From Streptomyces canus 299MFChir4.1 (GTDB taxonomy: Bacteria; Actinomycetota; Actinomycetes; Streptomycetales; Streptomycetaceae): a stretch of DNA of 64,000 bases. Below the pieces are notes generated by a model. The model ran no database searches. It saw only the letters and a list, made by a program, of their open reading frames with translations, and had not been told where the DNA came from. A program made the translations under genes and the position numbers. The stretch spans positions 1 through 64,000 of the forward strand of contig NZ_KB911609.1 of NCBI RefSeq assembly GCF_000383615.1, in the 5' to 3' direction. Below, piece by piece: positions 42,530 through 49,262 of the stretch. The number at the start of each line of letters is the position of its first letter. Within the stretch, counting starts at the first letter, position 1.

Positions 42530-43216
42530 TCACCCCTGCGTCGATCCGAGCCTGCCTGGATCGACATCCCCGCGCACCTTTTTCCACACGAGGGTGTGGC
42601 GCCAGAAGAGCCGCCTCCTCAGCCGGACGCCGGGGAGCACGCGACGGGCCTCGCGGACGAACTCGGTGTAGGGGACGTCGGCCGGACGGGTCGGGGCGGT
42701 CATCGCGACGGGGGCCTCGGATGCCGTCCGCCCCCTGTGCTTGATCCAACCGATGACCAGGTTGAGCGGGACGGACGCGAGGCCGAGCAGGGCCTGGACG
42801 CGGGTGTCCTCCCGCGTCAGGCCGACGATCACCAAGGTGCCTCCGGGAGCCAGTTGCTGCCTGAAGCGAAGGAGCGTCTCTGTCAGGGGGAGGTGGTGGA
42901 GTACCGCGACACAGGTGATGACGTCGTAGGGGGCGCCTTGGTCGTACGACCGCCCGTCCGCGACGGCGAAGGTGACGGGGAGCCCGGGGTCGGTGGACTC
43001 CCTCGCCTTGCCGATGATCCGTTCGTCGCTGTCGATGCCGTGGACCCGGTTCGCCCGGGTCGCCAGCAGCCGGGCGAGGTCTCCGGCACCGCAGCCGACG
43101 TCCAGGGCACGGTCGAAGCGGCTGGGCACCTGGCGCAGGATCCACGGGTGGAAGTGGGCGTTGTGGCTCCAGGGGTGGGCGTCGTTGAAGCGGGCGAGGG
43201 CGTCCAGGAGAGGCAT
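42530..43216 (-). CDS. Class I SAM-dependent methyltransferase
   Basis: A 228-residue methyltransferase with motif I RALDVGCGAGDLARLLATRA, acidic motif II GIDSDERIIGKA, motif III region YDVITCVAVLHHLPLTETLL and post-motif GTLVIVGLTRED. The C-terminal tail is Arg-rich (RRVLPGVRLRRRLFWRHTLV). It follows the 134-residue gene by 8 bases on the same strand, so they form a small operon divergent from the XRE-DUF397 pair. Substrate unknown. Confidence 0.85.
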   Translation of the reverse strand: MPLLDALARFNDAHPWSHNAHFHPWILRQVPSRFDRALDVGCGAGDLARLLATRANRVHGIDSDERIIGKARESTDPGLPVTFAVADGRSYDQGAPYDVITCVAVLHHLPLTETLLRFRQQLAPGGTLVIVGLTREDTRVQALLGLASVPLNLVIGWIKHRGRTASEAPVAMTAPTRPADVPYTEFVREARRVLPGVRLRRRLFWRHTLVWKKVRGDVDPGRLGSTQG

Positions 43217-43224
43217 GGCCCATT

Positions 43225-43629
43225 TCAACAGGGCATCCGTCCTTCTTTGTTGACCTTCCGCACCCTGGCCCGCAGCACGTCGGCCTGCGGCGCGGGCCCG
43301 GTGGACTCCGGCGGACAGTCCCACTCCCGGCCGCCGCCGAGGGGCCTGAGCTGCACTCTTCCGCCCAGGTGCCCCATCACCTCCCCCACCCGCCCGTCCC
43401 TTACGTCCACGACGTACGCCCCGACCGGCGGCCGTTCCCCGCGCAGCACCGACGCCAGCCGCTCGGCCGTGCGTACGTTGCAACGCCCCAGGTCGACCAG
43501 CGGGAACGGCTCGTCACCGGCGCCGGTGAGGGGGTCGACGGCGAGGGACGGCAGCACGACACCGACCCCGGTGAGCGCCTCCCGCAGGGACTCCAGGACT
43601 TCTTGGGTGGACCGCACGCTTTCCTCCAT
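43225..43629 (-). CDS. Hypothetical protein upstream of methyltransferase
   Basis: A 134-residue protein, MEESVRSTQEVLESLREALT, VVLPSLAVDPLTGAGDEPFP, LVDLGRCNVRTAERLASVLR, with a mixed alpha/beta appearance and no motif I can name. GTG six bases before the ATG is an alternative start. I recall homologues beside XRE/DUF397 pairs in Streptomyces, which suggests a regulatory or antitoxin-like partner, but this needs a genome survey. It shares its upstream region with the XRE gene, in opposite orientation. Confidence 0.6.
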   Translation of the reverse strand: MEESVRSTQEVLESLREALTGVGVVLPSLAVDPLTGAGDEPFPLVDLGRCNVRTAERLASVLRGERPPVGAYVVDVRDGRVGEVMGHLGGRVQLRPLGGGREWDCPPESTGPAPQADVLRARVRKVNKEGRMPC

Positions 43630-43733
43630 CGGCACGGTGGGTTGTCAATTCGCGACACAGCGTGTCCGATGGGCCTCTAACCTGGCCAGACAGGACGTCC
43701 CAACAACCTCGACTGGTGGATCGGGAGCTCGGC

Positions 43734-44573
43734 ATGGCAGGACCGAAGGATCTGGACCCGTCGTCGTCACCGAGAGCACTGCTGGGCGCGGAGTTGCGGC
43801 ACGCGCGGGAGAAGGCGGGGCTGAGTCAGGAGGAGTTGGGGCAACGACTGTTCGTGAGCGGGTCGTTCGTGGGGCAGTTGGAGGCGGGTACGCGGAGGAT
43901 GCAACCGGATGTCGCGCAACAGTTGGACGAGGTACTCGGGACGGAGGACTTCTTCCAGCGGAACTGTGGGGCGGCGGCGAAGTCGAAGTACCCGGAGCAC
44001 TTCGCGGAGGCGGCGGAGGCGGAGGCCGGGGCGACGGAGATCAGAGAATATGTGCAGCTCCTGATCCCCGGGCTGCTTCAGACGCCCGCGTACGCACGGG
44101 CCGTGTGCCGCGCGTATCAGCCGACAGCCAAGGAAGAGGAGATCGAAGAGTTGGTGGCAGCCCGGGTGGAGCGTGCCCGGGTCCTCGGCGATCCAACAGC
44201 GCCTCTGTTGTGGGCGGTGATTGACGAGGCGGCGCTGCGTCGCGCGGTGGGCGGGCGCGAGGTGATGGCGGAGGCACTGCGCCACCTCGCCCAGCTGGCC
44301 CGGCGCGGTCGGGCCATCGTGCAGGTGCTCCCTTTCGAGGCGGGAGCGCACGCCGCGATGGAAGGCTCCCTCAAGTTGATGGACTTCGAGGACGCACCTC
44401 CACTGGTCTACTTCGAGGGGGTCGGCACTGGGCGGCTGGAGGACGATCCGGCCATCATCAAACACCAGCGCTTCACTTACCAGCTCCTCACTGCCTACGC
44501 CCTCTCCCCGCAGAACTCCCTGGCTCTCATCGAGGCGATGGCGCAGGATTACGCCCATGAGGAACTCCCCTGA
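43734..44573 (+). CDS. XRE-family HTH regulator with DUF5753 domain
   Basis: A 279-residue regulator. Residues 15-70 form the helix-turn-helix (LGAELRHAREKAGLSQEELG, QRLFVSGSFVGQLEAGTRRM). The rest is the DUF5753 domain (EYVQLLIPGLLQTPAYARAV, ALLRLV-like core ALRRAVGGREVMAEALRHLA and GSLKLMDFEDAPPLVYFEG). GGGAG six bases before the ATG supports the start. Its end overlaps the DUF397 gene by 17 bases. Such XRE-DUF397 pairs are abundant in Streptomyces and include BldB/WhiJ-like developmental regulators. Confidence 0.9.
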   Translation: MAGPKDLDPSSSPRALLGAELRHAREKAGLSQEELGQRLFVSGSFVGQLEAGTRRMQPDVAQQLDEVLGTEDFFQRNCGAAAKSKYPEHFAEAAEAEAGATEIREYVQLLIPGLLQTPAYARAVCRAYQPTAKEEEIEELVAARVERARVLGDPTAPLLWAVIDEAALRRAVGGREVMAEALRHLAQLARRGRAIVQVLPFEAGAHAAMEGSLKLMDFEDAPPLVYFEGVGTGRLEDDPAIIKHQRFTYQLLTAYALSPQNSLALIEAMAQDYAHEELP

Positions 44574-44757
44574 GTCCTGGCGCAAGTCCAGCTACAGCGG
44601 CGGCAGCGGCGGCAACTGCCTCGAAGTGGCCGTGGGCCACCCCACCGCCGTCCCCGTCCGCGACTCCAAGAACCCCCACGGCCCGAAGCTCGTGTTCCGG
44701 CCGGAGGCATGGTCGGCGTTCGTGGCGGCTGCCGCCCGCGACCACTGGACCGAGTAG
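44557..44757 (+). CDS. DUF397 domain protein
   Basis: A 66-residue protein, SPESWRKSSYSGGSGGNCLE, then VAVGHPTAVPVRDSKNPHGP and the closing FRPEAWSAFVAAA, the complete DUF397 signature. It starts inside the last codons of the XRE gene in another frame, so the two are coupled. DUF397 proteins act as partners of the adjacent XRE regulator; a toxin-antitoxin-like relation has been proposed for such pairs. Confidence 0.92.
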   Translation: MRNSPESWRKSSYSGGSGGNCLEVAVGHPTAVPVRDSKNPHGPKLVFRPEAWSAFVAAAARDHWTE

Positions 44758-44763
44758 GGCCCG

Positions 44764-45234
44764 GTGCTGCCTACGTCCGCATGCGCTGCGCGACCCGGCG
44801 ATGATGACGGACCTCGGCGGCCCCTGCCCAGCACGGGGATGGAGGACAAGGTCCGCCGCGACGCTCAGGAGGCGGCGAGCGATCACGCCTGGCTCAAGAT
44901 GATCGTCCCCGACCCGGACACCCCGGCCGTGGTCGCGGGAACGGTGACCCTCTGGTCCCACGAGCCCGTGCCCGGGACCGGTCAGGAGCCCTTCTCCGAG
45001 ATCGGCTGGATGGTCCTGCCCGAATTCCAGGGCCGGGGCCTGGCCAAACGCGCCACCCGCACCCATCTGGAACAGGCCCGGGATGAAAACCGCTGGGGCG
45101 TCGTCCACGCCTTCCCCGCCACCGGCAACGGCCCCTCGAACGGCATCTGCCGCTCCCTCGGCTTCCAACTCCTCGGGGAGTTGGACAACCAGCCTGCCTC
45201 CAAGAGGTCAGGATCTGACCTACATGCCTCCTAG
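44764..45234 (+). pseudogene. GNAT acetyltransferase fragment
   Basis: Residues from about 44839 look like a GNAT core: DHAWLKMIVPDPDTPAVVAG, TVTLWSHEPVPGTGQEPFSE, IGWMVLPEFQGRGLAKRATR (acetyl-CoA loop Q-x-x-G-x-A) and WGVVHAFPATGNGPSNGICR. The first 25 codons (MLPTSACAARPGDDDGPRRP) are unlike the family, and the end ASKRSGSDLHAS replaces the usual last strand (typically F-x-G-x-x-L-x-x-N-x-W). Both termini are therefore lost or shifted. It may still be translated but is probably inactive. Confidence 0.6.
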
Positions 45235-45278
45235 CGTGTGGCTTGTCGACGGAACCGGAATCCACGGAGGGCCACACC

Positions 45279-45816
45279 ATGACCACCGCCACGAAGACCA
45301 CCCTGCCCACCGGCGAGCGCGCCGACCTGCTGGGAGGCGCTGGCCAAGCAGCGGCACTTCCTGCGCTTCACCACCCGTGACCTCACCGACGAGCAGGCCG
45401 GACAGCGGACCACCGTCAGCGAACTGTGTCTCGGCGGCCTGATCAAGCACGTCACGTCGGTGGAACGGAACTGGGTGCGCTTCATTCAGGAGGGCCCGTC
45501 GTCGATGGGCGACTTCACCGCCATGACCGAGGACGACTGGGCCCGGCGGGCCGACGAGTTCCGGCTGCTGCCCGGTGAGACCCTGGCCGGGGTCCTGGCC
45601 GACTACGCCGAGACGGCCGACCGGACGGACGAACTGGTCGCCGCCCTGCCCGACCTGGACGCCGCCCATCCACTGCCCAAGGCCCCGTGGTTCGAGGCCG
45701 AGGCCCAGTGGTCGGCCCGCAGGGTGCTGCTGCACATCGTCGCCGAGACCGCCCAGCACGCGGGCCACGCCGACATCATCCGAGAGTCCCTGGACGGCGC
45801 CAAGAGCATGGGCTGA
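45279..45816 (+). pseudogene. DinB-family gene broken by a one-base insertion
   Basis: GGAGG precedes ATG at 45279, which reads MTTATKTTLPTGERADLL. At 45332-45334 a GGG stands where GG would keep the frame. The remainder reads on in the +1 frame as EALAKQRHFLRFTTRDLTDE, GLIKHVTSVERNWVRFIQEG, MTEDDWARRADEFRLLPGET and VLLHIVAETAQHAGHADIIR to the stop at 45816, a full DinB/DUF664 four-helix protein with the metal-binding His (IKHV) and the HIVAETAQHAGH motif. A sequencing error in the G run is the main alternative to a true mutation. Confidence 0.8.
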
Positions 45817-45844
45817 CGGTCCCGAAGCTCAAGCGTCCAGCTCC

Positions 45845-46023
45845 GAGCCCTTTTTCAACGAATGATGGGAGGGCTCCAACTCGCCCTCGCACTCCGCGAG
45901 TTGACTTGACGCATCTGACTGACCACGAACAGTGACGATCTGCCCGCATAACGAACAGCCCGTTGCCGAGACCGTAGTCAGGTCTCAGCATTCCGGGCAT
46001 TTCGGCCCGGAAGGTCCGTCACA
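45845..46023 (-). ncRNA. Putative omega RNA (reRNA) of TnpB
   Basis: Downstream of tnpB on the same strand four clean stems follow one another: CCGGGC/GCCCGG (46010-45993), GAGACC/GGTCTC (45986-45968), CAACTCGC/GCGAGTTG (45903-45877) and GAGCCC/GGGCTC (45876-45845). No frame is open here. TnpB proteins use an RNA made from the 3' end of their own gene plus the element's right end, ending in a guide copied from the flank, and this segment is in exactly that place. It likely also includes the last part of tnpB. Its 3' end and guide are not defined by sequence alone. Confidence 0.6.
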
Positions 46024-47481
46024 TCACCAGAGCGTCAACGGCTCGGCTTGAGTACGGTCTCTCGTTTCTGTCTGCCGCTGGTGCGGCAGGGTTGCGCCAC
46101 CTGCCCGCCCCGCGCTCGCCTTGCGGCGGGGGCGGGTGGCGCGGGTCTTCTGGTCGGCTCCGCGAGGCTTCGACACCGCCGGGGCAGTGTCCTGGTCTCC
46201 GGCCACTCCGGTACCAGTTACTACGACTGCCGCGAGAGCGGCGAGATTGAGTGCGGCGTTGTCGTCCCGGTCGATGACCAGGTGGCAGGCGTCGCACTCG
46301 TAGGTCCGGATGTGCAGCGGCAGTTTGGCTTTCACCGCGCCGCACCCGGAACAGGACTTGGAGGAGGGATACCAGCGGTCGGCGACCACGAGGCGGGTGG
46401 CGTGGCGCTGGCGGGTCTTGTAGGTGAGCTGGCGGCGGATCTCGCCGAATCCGGCGTCGGCGATCCGGCGGGCAAGGCGCCGGTTGCGGAGCATCCCGGC
46501 GACGTTGAGGTCTTCGACGACGACCGTGCCGTACTCGGCCGCCACGCTGGTGGTGAACTTGTGCAGTGCGTCTTCGCGGAGGTTCGCCACGCGGTGATGC
46601 ACCTTGTTGCGGGCGGCGTTGGCCTTCTCCCACCGCTTCGAGGGCTTCTGCCCGGTCCTGCGGTCGGGGCCCCGGCGGCGGGACACGATCCGGGAGGCGC
46701 GGCGCAGCTGCTTGCGTGCCCGGTCGTAGTGTCCGGGGTTGGGCACGGTGCGGATCTCGCCGGTGCTGTCGGCCATCACCGCGAGGGTCTTGATACCTAG
46801 GTCGATGCCGACCGCCACGTCCGGCCGCGCCACGCGTTGGAGGTCCCGCTCGACCTCGACCTGGAACGAGACGCACCAGCGTCCGCGCTCGTGCCGCACG
46901 GTCGCGGACAGGATCCGGGCCGTCCCGGCCTGGACGCGGGTCAGGAGCTTCACCGTGGGCTCGTGGGCACGGATCCTGCCCAGCCTCGGCAGCGTCACAT
47001 GCCGACCGTCGGCCTCCACGCGGATCGTGCCGGTCGTGAACCGGCAGGACAGACGCGCCTTCCGCTTCGACTTGAACCGCGGTGCACCCATCCTGCGGCC
47101 TTTACGCTTGCCGTTCTTCGACTTGGCGTAGTTGTCGAACGCGGCCGACGCGTTCGCCAGACCGGTGGAGTATGCCTCCTTGGAGTTTTCCTCCCACCAG
47201 GAGGTGAAACGCGGGTCGGTCTGCTTGGCCTGGTTGAACGCCTTGCGCAACGCGGGCAGCGACCACGGCCGCCACTCGGTCAGGTCCTCATCAAGGACGC
47301 CGTAGGTCTCCTCCGCGCGGCGCTGCCACCACGACGCCTCGACCCAGCCGACAGCCCAGTTGTACGCAGCACGCGCGGCACCGCAGTGCGAGCGCAACGC
47401 GGCCTCCTGGGTGGCGTTCGGATCCAGGGCGAAGCGGAACGCCTGCACCACGAACCCGGGCTGCGGCTGGAACTTCTTCAC
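46024..47481 (-). CDS. tnpB: TnpB, RNA-guided endonuclease of IS607 element
   Basis: A 485-residue TnpB/OrfB protein. The RuvC core is intact: first Asp in AVGIDLGIKTLAVMADS, Glu in GTVVVEDLNVAGMLRNRRL, last Asp in HLVIDRDDNAALNLAAL. The zinc finger has CSGCGAVKAKL and YECDACH (two CxxC pairs). A basic region (YAKSKNGKRKGRRMGAPRFK) suits nucleic-acid binding. The GTG start overlaps the tnpA stop by four bases. The family cuts DNA guided by an RNA from the element's end and helps retain the element. A long low-complexity C-terminal tail follows the RuvC domain. Confidence 0.92.
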   Translation of the reverse strand: MKKFQPQPGFVVQAFRFALDPNATQEAALRSHCGAARAAYNWAVGWVEASWWQRRAEETYGVLDEDLTEWRPWSLPALRKAFNQAKQTDPRFTSWWEENSKEAYSTGLANASAAFDNYAKSKNGKRKGRRMGAPRFKSKRKARLSCRFTTGTIRVEADGRHVTLPRLGRIRAHEPTVKLLTRVQAGTARILSATVRHERGRWCVSFQVEVERDLQRVARPDVAVGIDLGIKTLAVMADSTGEIRTVPNPGHYDRARKQLRRASRIVSRRRGPDRRTGQKPSKRWEKANAARNKVHHRVANLREDALHKFTTSVAAEYGTVVVEDLNVAGMLRNRRLARRIADAGFGEIRRQLTYKTRQRHATRLVVADRWYPSSKSCSGCGAVKAKLPLHIRTYECDACHLVIDRDDNAALNLAALAAVVVTGTGVAGDQDTAPAVSKPRGADQKTRATRPRRKASAGRAGGATLPHQRQTETRDRTQAEPLTLW

Positions 47482-48053
47482 CTGGCGGCCTCGCCTGTCG
47501 CCACGGCCACCGCGCGGGCCACACGGTTCTCCGCCGCCCGCTGCCCGTACAAGCGCGCACACATCCACGTCAGCACCTCGGTGATGTCCCGCACCAGGTC
47601 ATCGGCGGTCTCGGCAGGGTTGAGAACCACCAGCCGCCGCCCGGACGCCGAGAGGACGGCTTCGAGGTGCTCGACGCCGAACCTGACCAGCCGGTCGCGG
47701 TGCTCAACCACGATCACCCCTGCCTGCGGGTCGGTCAGGATCCGGTGCAGCTTTCGGCGCCGCCCGTTCAATTCGGATCCCACCTCGGTGACGACCTCAG
47801 CAACGGCCAGGCCCAGCCCGTTCGCGCCGGCCACGACCCGGGCGGCCTGCCGATCCAGGTCTGCTTTCTGCTCGGCAGACGACACGCGGCAGTACGCCAC
47901 CACACGCCCGGACGGCTGGACAGCGACCTCGTCGACCAGCCACGTCCCGGACGGCGCCTGGCGAACGGGGACGGGCATCTTCCCGCCCTTCACCCACCGC
48001 CACGCGGTCTGGTAGCTCACGCCCTGCTGACGGGCCCACTCTGAAAGCTTCAC
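47478..48053 (-). CDS. tnpA: IS607-family serine recombinase/transposase
   Basis: A 191-residue recombinase. The N-terminal MerR-like HTH (MKLSEWARQQGVSYQTAWRW, VKGGKMPVPVR) precedes the serine-recombinase domain: VVAYCRVSSAEQKADLDRQA has the active-site serine, and VIVVEHRDRLVRFGVEHLEA the catalytic arginines. The HTH before the catalytic domain is the diagnostic IS607 arrangement. GTG start. It is coupled to tnpB by a 4-base overlap. Confidence 0.92.
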   Translation of the reverse strand: MKLSEWARQQGVSYQTAWRWVKGGKMPVPVRQAPSGTWLVDEVAVQPSGRVVAYCRVSSAEQKADLDRQAARVVAGANGLGLAVAEVVTEVGSELNGRRRKLHRILTDPQAGVIVVEHRDRLVRFGVEHLEAVLSASGRRLVVLNPAETADDLVRDITEVLTWMCARLYGQRAAENRVARAVAVATGEAAR

Positions 48054-48075
48054 GAGACCAGGCTAGGTGAGATGT

Positions 48076-48105
48076 ACGACTAGAGATGACTATGAATGAC
48101 TAGAA
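48076..48105. repeat. Three tandem 10-bp repeats at the IS607 left end
   Basis: ACGACTAGAG (48076), ATGACTATGA (48086) and ATGACTAGAA (48096) are three copies of a 10-mer with core GACTA. The repeat length equals one helical turn, so all copies face the same side, as expected for cooperative binding of the recombinase HTH. They lie 22-52 bases upstream of the tnpA start. Confidence 0.7.
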
Positions 48106-48111
48106 CATCAG

Positions 48112-48351
48112 TTGCACCTTTCACCTCCCGGAGTTGCTACTTCCCAACCGCCCCGCCGGATCCTGGAGTGCGCGGAGTGCGGAGTACCCGGGCGTCCGGA
48201 CGCACTGGCCGGGGGCGTCTGCGGAGGTTGCCGGGACACACGCGCCCCTGCGCACCCCACCGCACTCCTCCCCGCCCGCGAGATCCACGCCCCCGCGAAC
48301 GAGATCCGGGCCGCGATGTCCCTGAAGCGAGAAGAAGAGGCGCCCGGATGA
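48112..48351 (+). pseudogene. Zinc-ribbon-containing fragment next to the IS left end
   Basis: A frame with a TTG as first possible start reads RRILECAECGVPGRPDALAG, GVCGGCRDTRAPAHPTALLP and EIHAPANEIRAAMSLKREEE. The two CxxC pairs form a zinc ribbon seen near the C-terminus of replication or regulator proteins of Streptomyces integrative elements (recalled, not checked). The upstream part of such a protein is absent; the IS607 element lies where it should be. So this is probably the tail of a gene cut by the insertion or by an older deletion. Confidence 0.45.
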
Positions 48352-48401
48352 CCGCTCGGTCCGCCGCCACCACCCCTGGGCACCATGGAGGAGGCGACAC
48401 C

Positions 48402-48484
48402 ATGACCCCGAATCCGTGGTCGAACTCCCGGCACCCGTCGGCGTCACCCTGGACACCGAGAAGCTCAAGGACTACGCCGACTGA
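48402..48484 (+). pseudogene. Short decayed gene with strong ribosome site
   Basis: GGAGGAGG stands seven bases before ATG at 48402, which reads only MTPNP before the sense frame shifts. From GTG at 48416 the other frame reads VVELPAPVGVTLDTEKLKDY then AD and a stop at 48484. One missing G near 48415 would join the two into a small acidic protein. The unshifted frame instead ends at 48524 with unlikely composition. Family unknown; it belongs to the row of small genes up to 49254. Confidence 0.35.
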
Positions 48485-48520
48485 CCCGCCCCAGGTAAGG
48501 ATCCCCGTGTGTGTACAGTC

Positions 48521-48688
48521 GTGAGCGAGCCGGAAGAGCCGCAGCGCTCGCGTGACGAAGCCGACATCGCCGAAGTGCAGGTTCGTATGGCGGCTCCGGC
48601 CGGACCTGCTTTGTCCCACGACGACTTCGTGGCGCTGCTGGACCCCGAGGACCGAGACCGCCCCGAGATTCCCGGAGCCACCCCATGA
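48521..48688 (+). CDS. Small hypothetical protein
   Basis: A 55-residue acidic protein from GTG at 48521: VSEPEEPQRSRDEADIAEVQ, VRMAAPAGPALSHDDFVALL, DPEDRDRPEIPGATP. Its stop overlaps the ATG of the next gene by four bases (ATGA), which supports translation. No family recognised. Together with the next gene it looks like a two-gene remnant of an integrative or plasmid-like element. Confidence 0.5.
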   Translation: MSEPEEPQRSRDEADIAEVQVRMAAPAGPALSHDDFVALLDPEDRDRPEIPGATP

Positions 48689-49254
48689 ACCACGCCCAGC
48701 TCACCGCCCTGGGCCGCGCCCTGCGTCTCCTCGGGGAGCACGGCGAGTCGCTCACCGGCGACACCGCCGACGCCAAGCTGCATGAGATGAAGGGCGACCT
48801 CAAGCGGGCCCTGGACCTCCTGGAGGACAGCGTCAGCGCCGCCGCGCCCACCACCCGCTGCGCCGAGCACCCGAACGGCCCGGTCGACGAGAACGCCCCC
48901 GACCTGTGTCTGCTGTGCGAGACCCGGCGCCGGGCGGCCCGGCGCGCCGAGATCAACGGGCCGTCCGCGCGTCCACGGTCCACGGAAGCCACCCCCTCCC
49001 GGTACGGGGTGCGGGAGGACCGGCCCCAGCCCCAGCAGCGCTGGCTGCCCGAGCAGTGGACCGGTCAGGAGTGGCAGCTGTGCGGGACGCCGAGGCGGGA
49101 CCGGCACGAGGCCGAGCTCTACCTCAACGCCCAGCGCCGCGGCCCGCGCGCCGCGATGGCGTACCGGCTCGTCCACGAGTTCACCGACTACGAGGTGCTG
49201 CGCGTGTGGGGCACCCCGGTGCGGGTGGACATCGAGCCGCTCGGGAACCTGTAG
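48685..49254 (+). CDS. Hypothetical protein with cysteine pair
   Basis: A 189-residue protein. The helical start MNHAQLTALGRALRLLGEHG and KLHEMKGDLKRALDLLEDSV is followed by CAEHPNGPVDENAPDLCLLC, a possible zinc knuckle, then RRRAARRAEINGPSARPRST and the aromatic C-terminal domain QRWLPEQWTGQEWQLCGTPR. No family name comes to mind. It starts within the stop of the 55-residue gene (ATGA overlap) and runs convergent to the carboxylesterase with 8 bases between. Confidence 0.65.
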   Translation: MNHAQLTALGRALRLLGEHGESLTGDTADAKLHEMKGDLKRALDLLEDSVSAAAPTTRCAEHPNGPVDENAPDLCLLCETRRRAARRAEINGPSARPRSTEATPSRYGVREDRPQPQQRWLPEQWTGQEWQLCGTPRRDRHEAELYLNAQRRGPRAAMAYRLVHEFTDYEVLRVWGTPVRVDIEPLGNL

Positions 49255-49262
49255 CACCCGCA

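Larger units (their letters stand above)
45845..48105. mobile_element. IS607-family insertion sequence (tnpA, tnpB, omega-RNA region)
   Basis: Two overlapping minus-strand genes, an HTH-serine recombinase (48053-47478) and TnpB (47481-46024), make a complete IS607-type element. On the right a strongly folded non-coding segment runs to about 45845; on the left are three 10-bp tandem repeats (48076-48105). IS607 elements have no terminal inverted repeats or target duplication, so the exact ends cannot be read without an empty site. It lies 3' of the frameshifted DinB gene, inside a patch of damaged genes. Confidence 0.85.

Noticed and set aside
48054..48120. A CRISPR-like array suggested by the short tandem repeats
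   Set aside because: The units are 10 bases with no spacers; they fit IS607 end repeats instead.
44764..49254. A full integrative element with attachment sites
   Set aside because: No integrase, no flanking tRNA and no direct-repeat att pair were seen; only an IS607 element and gene remnants.
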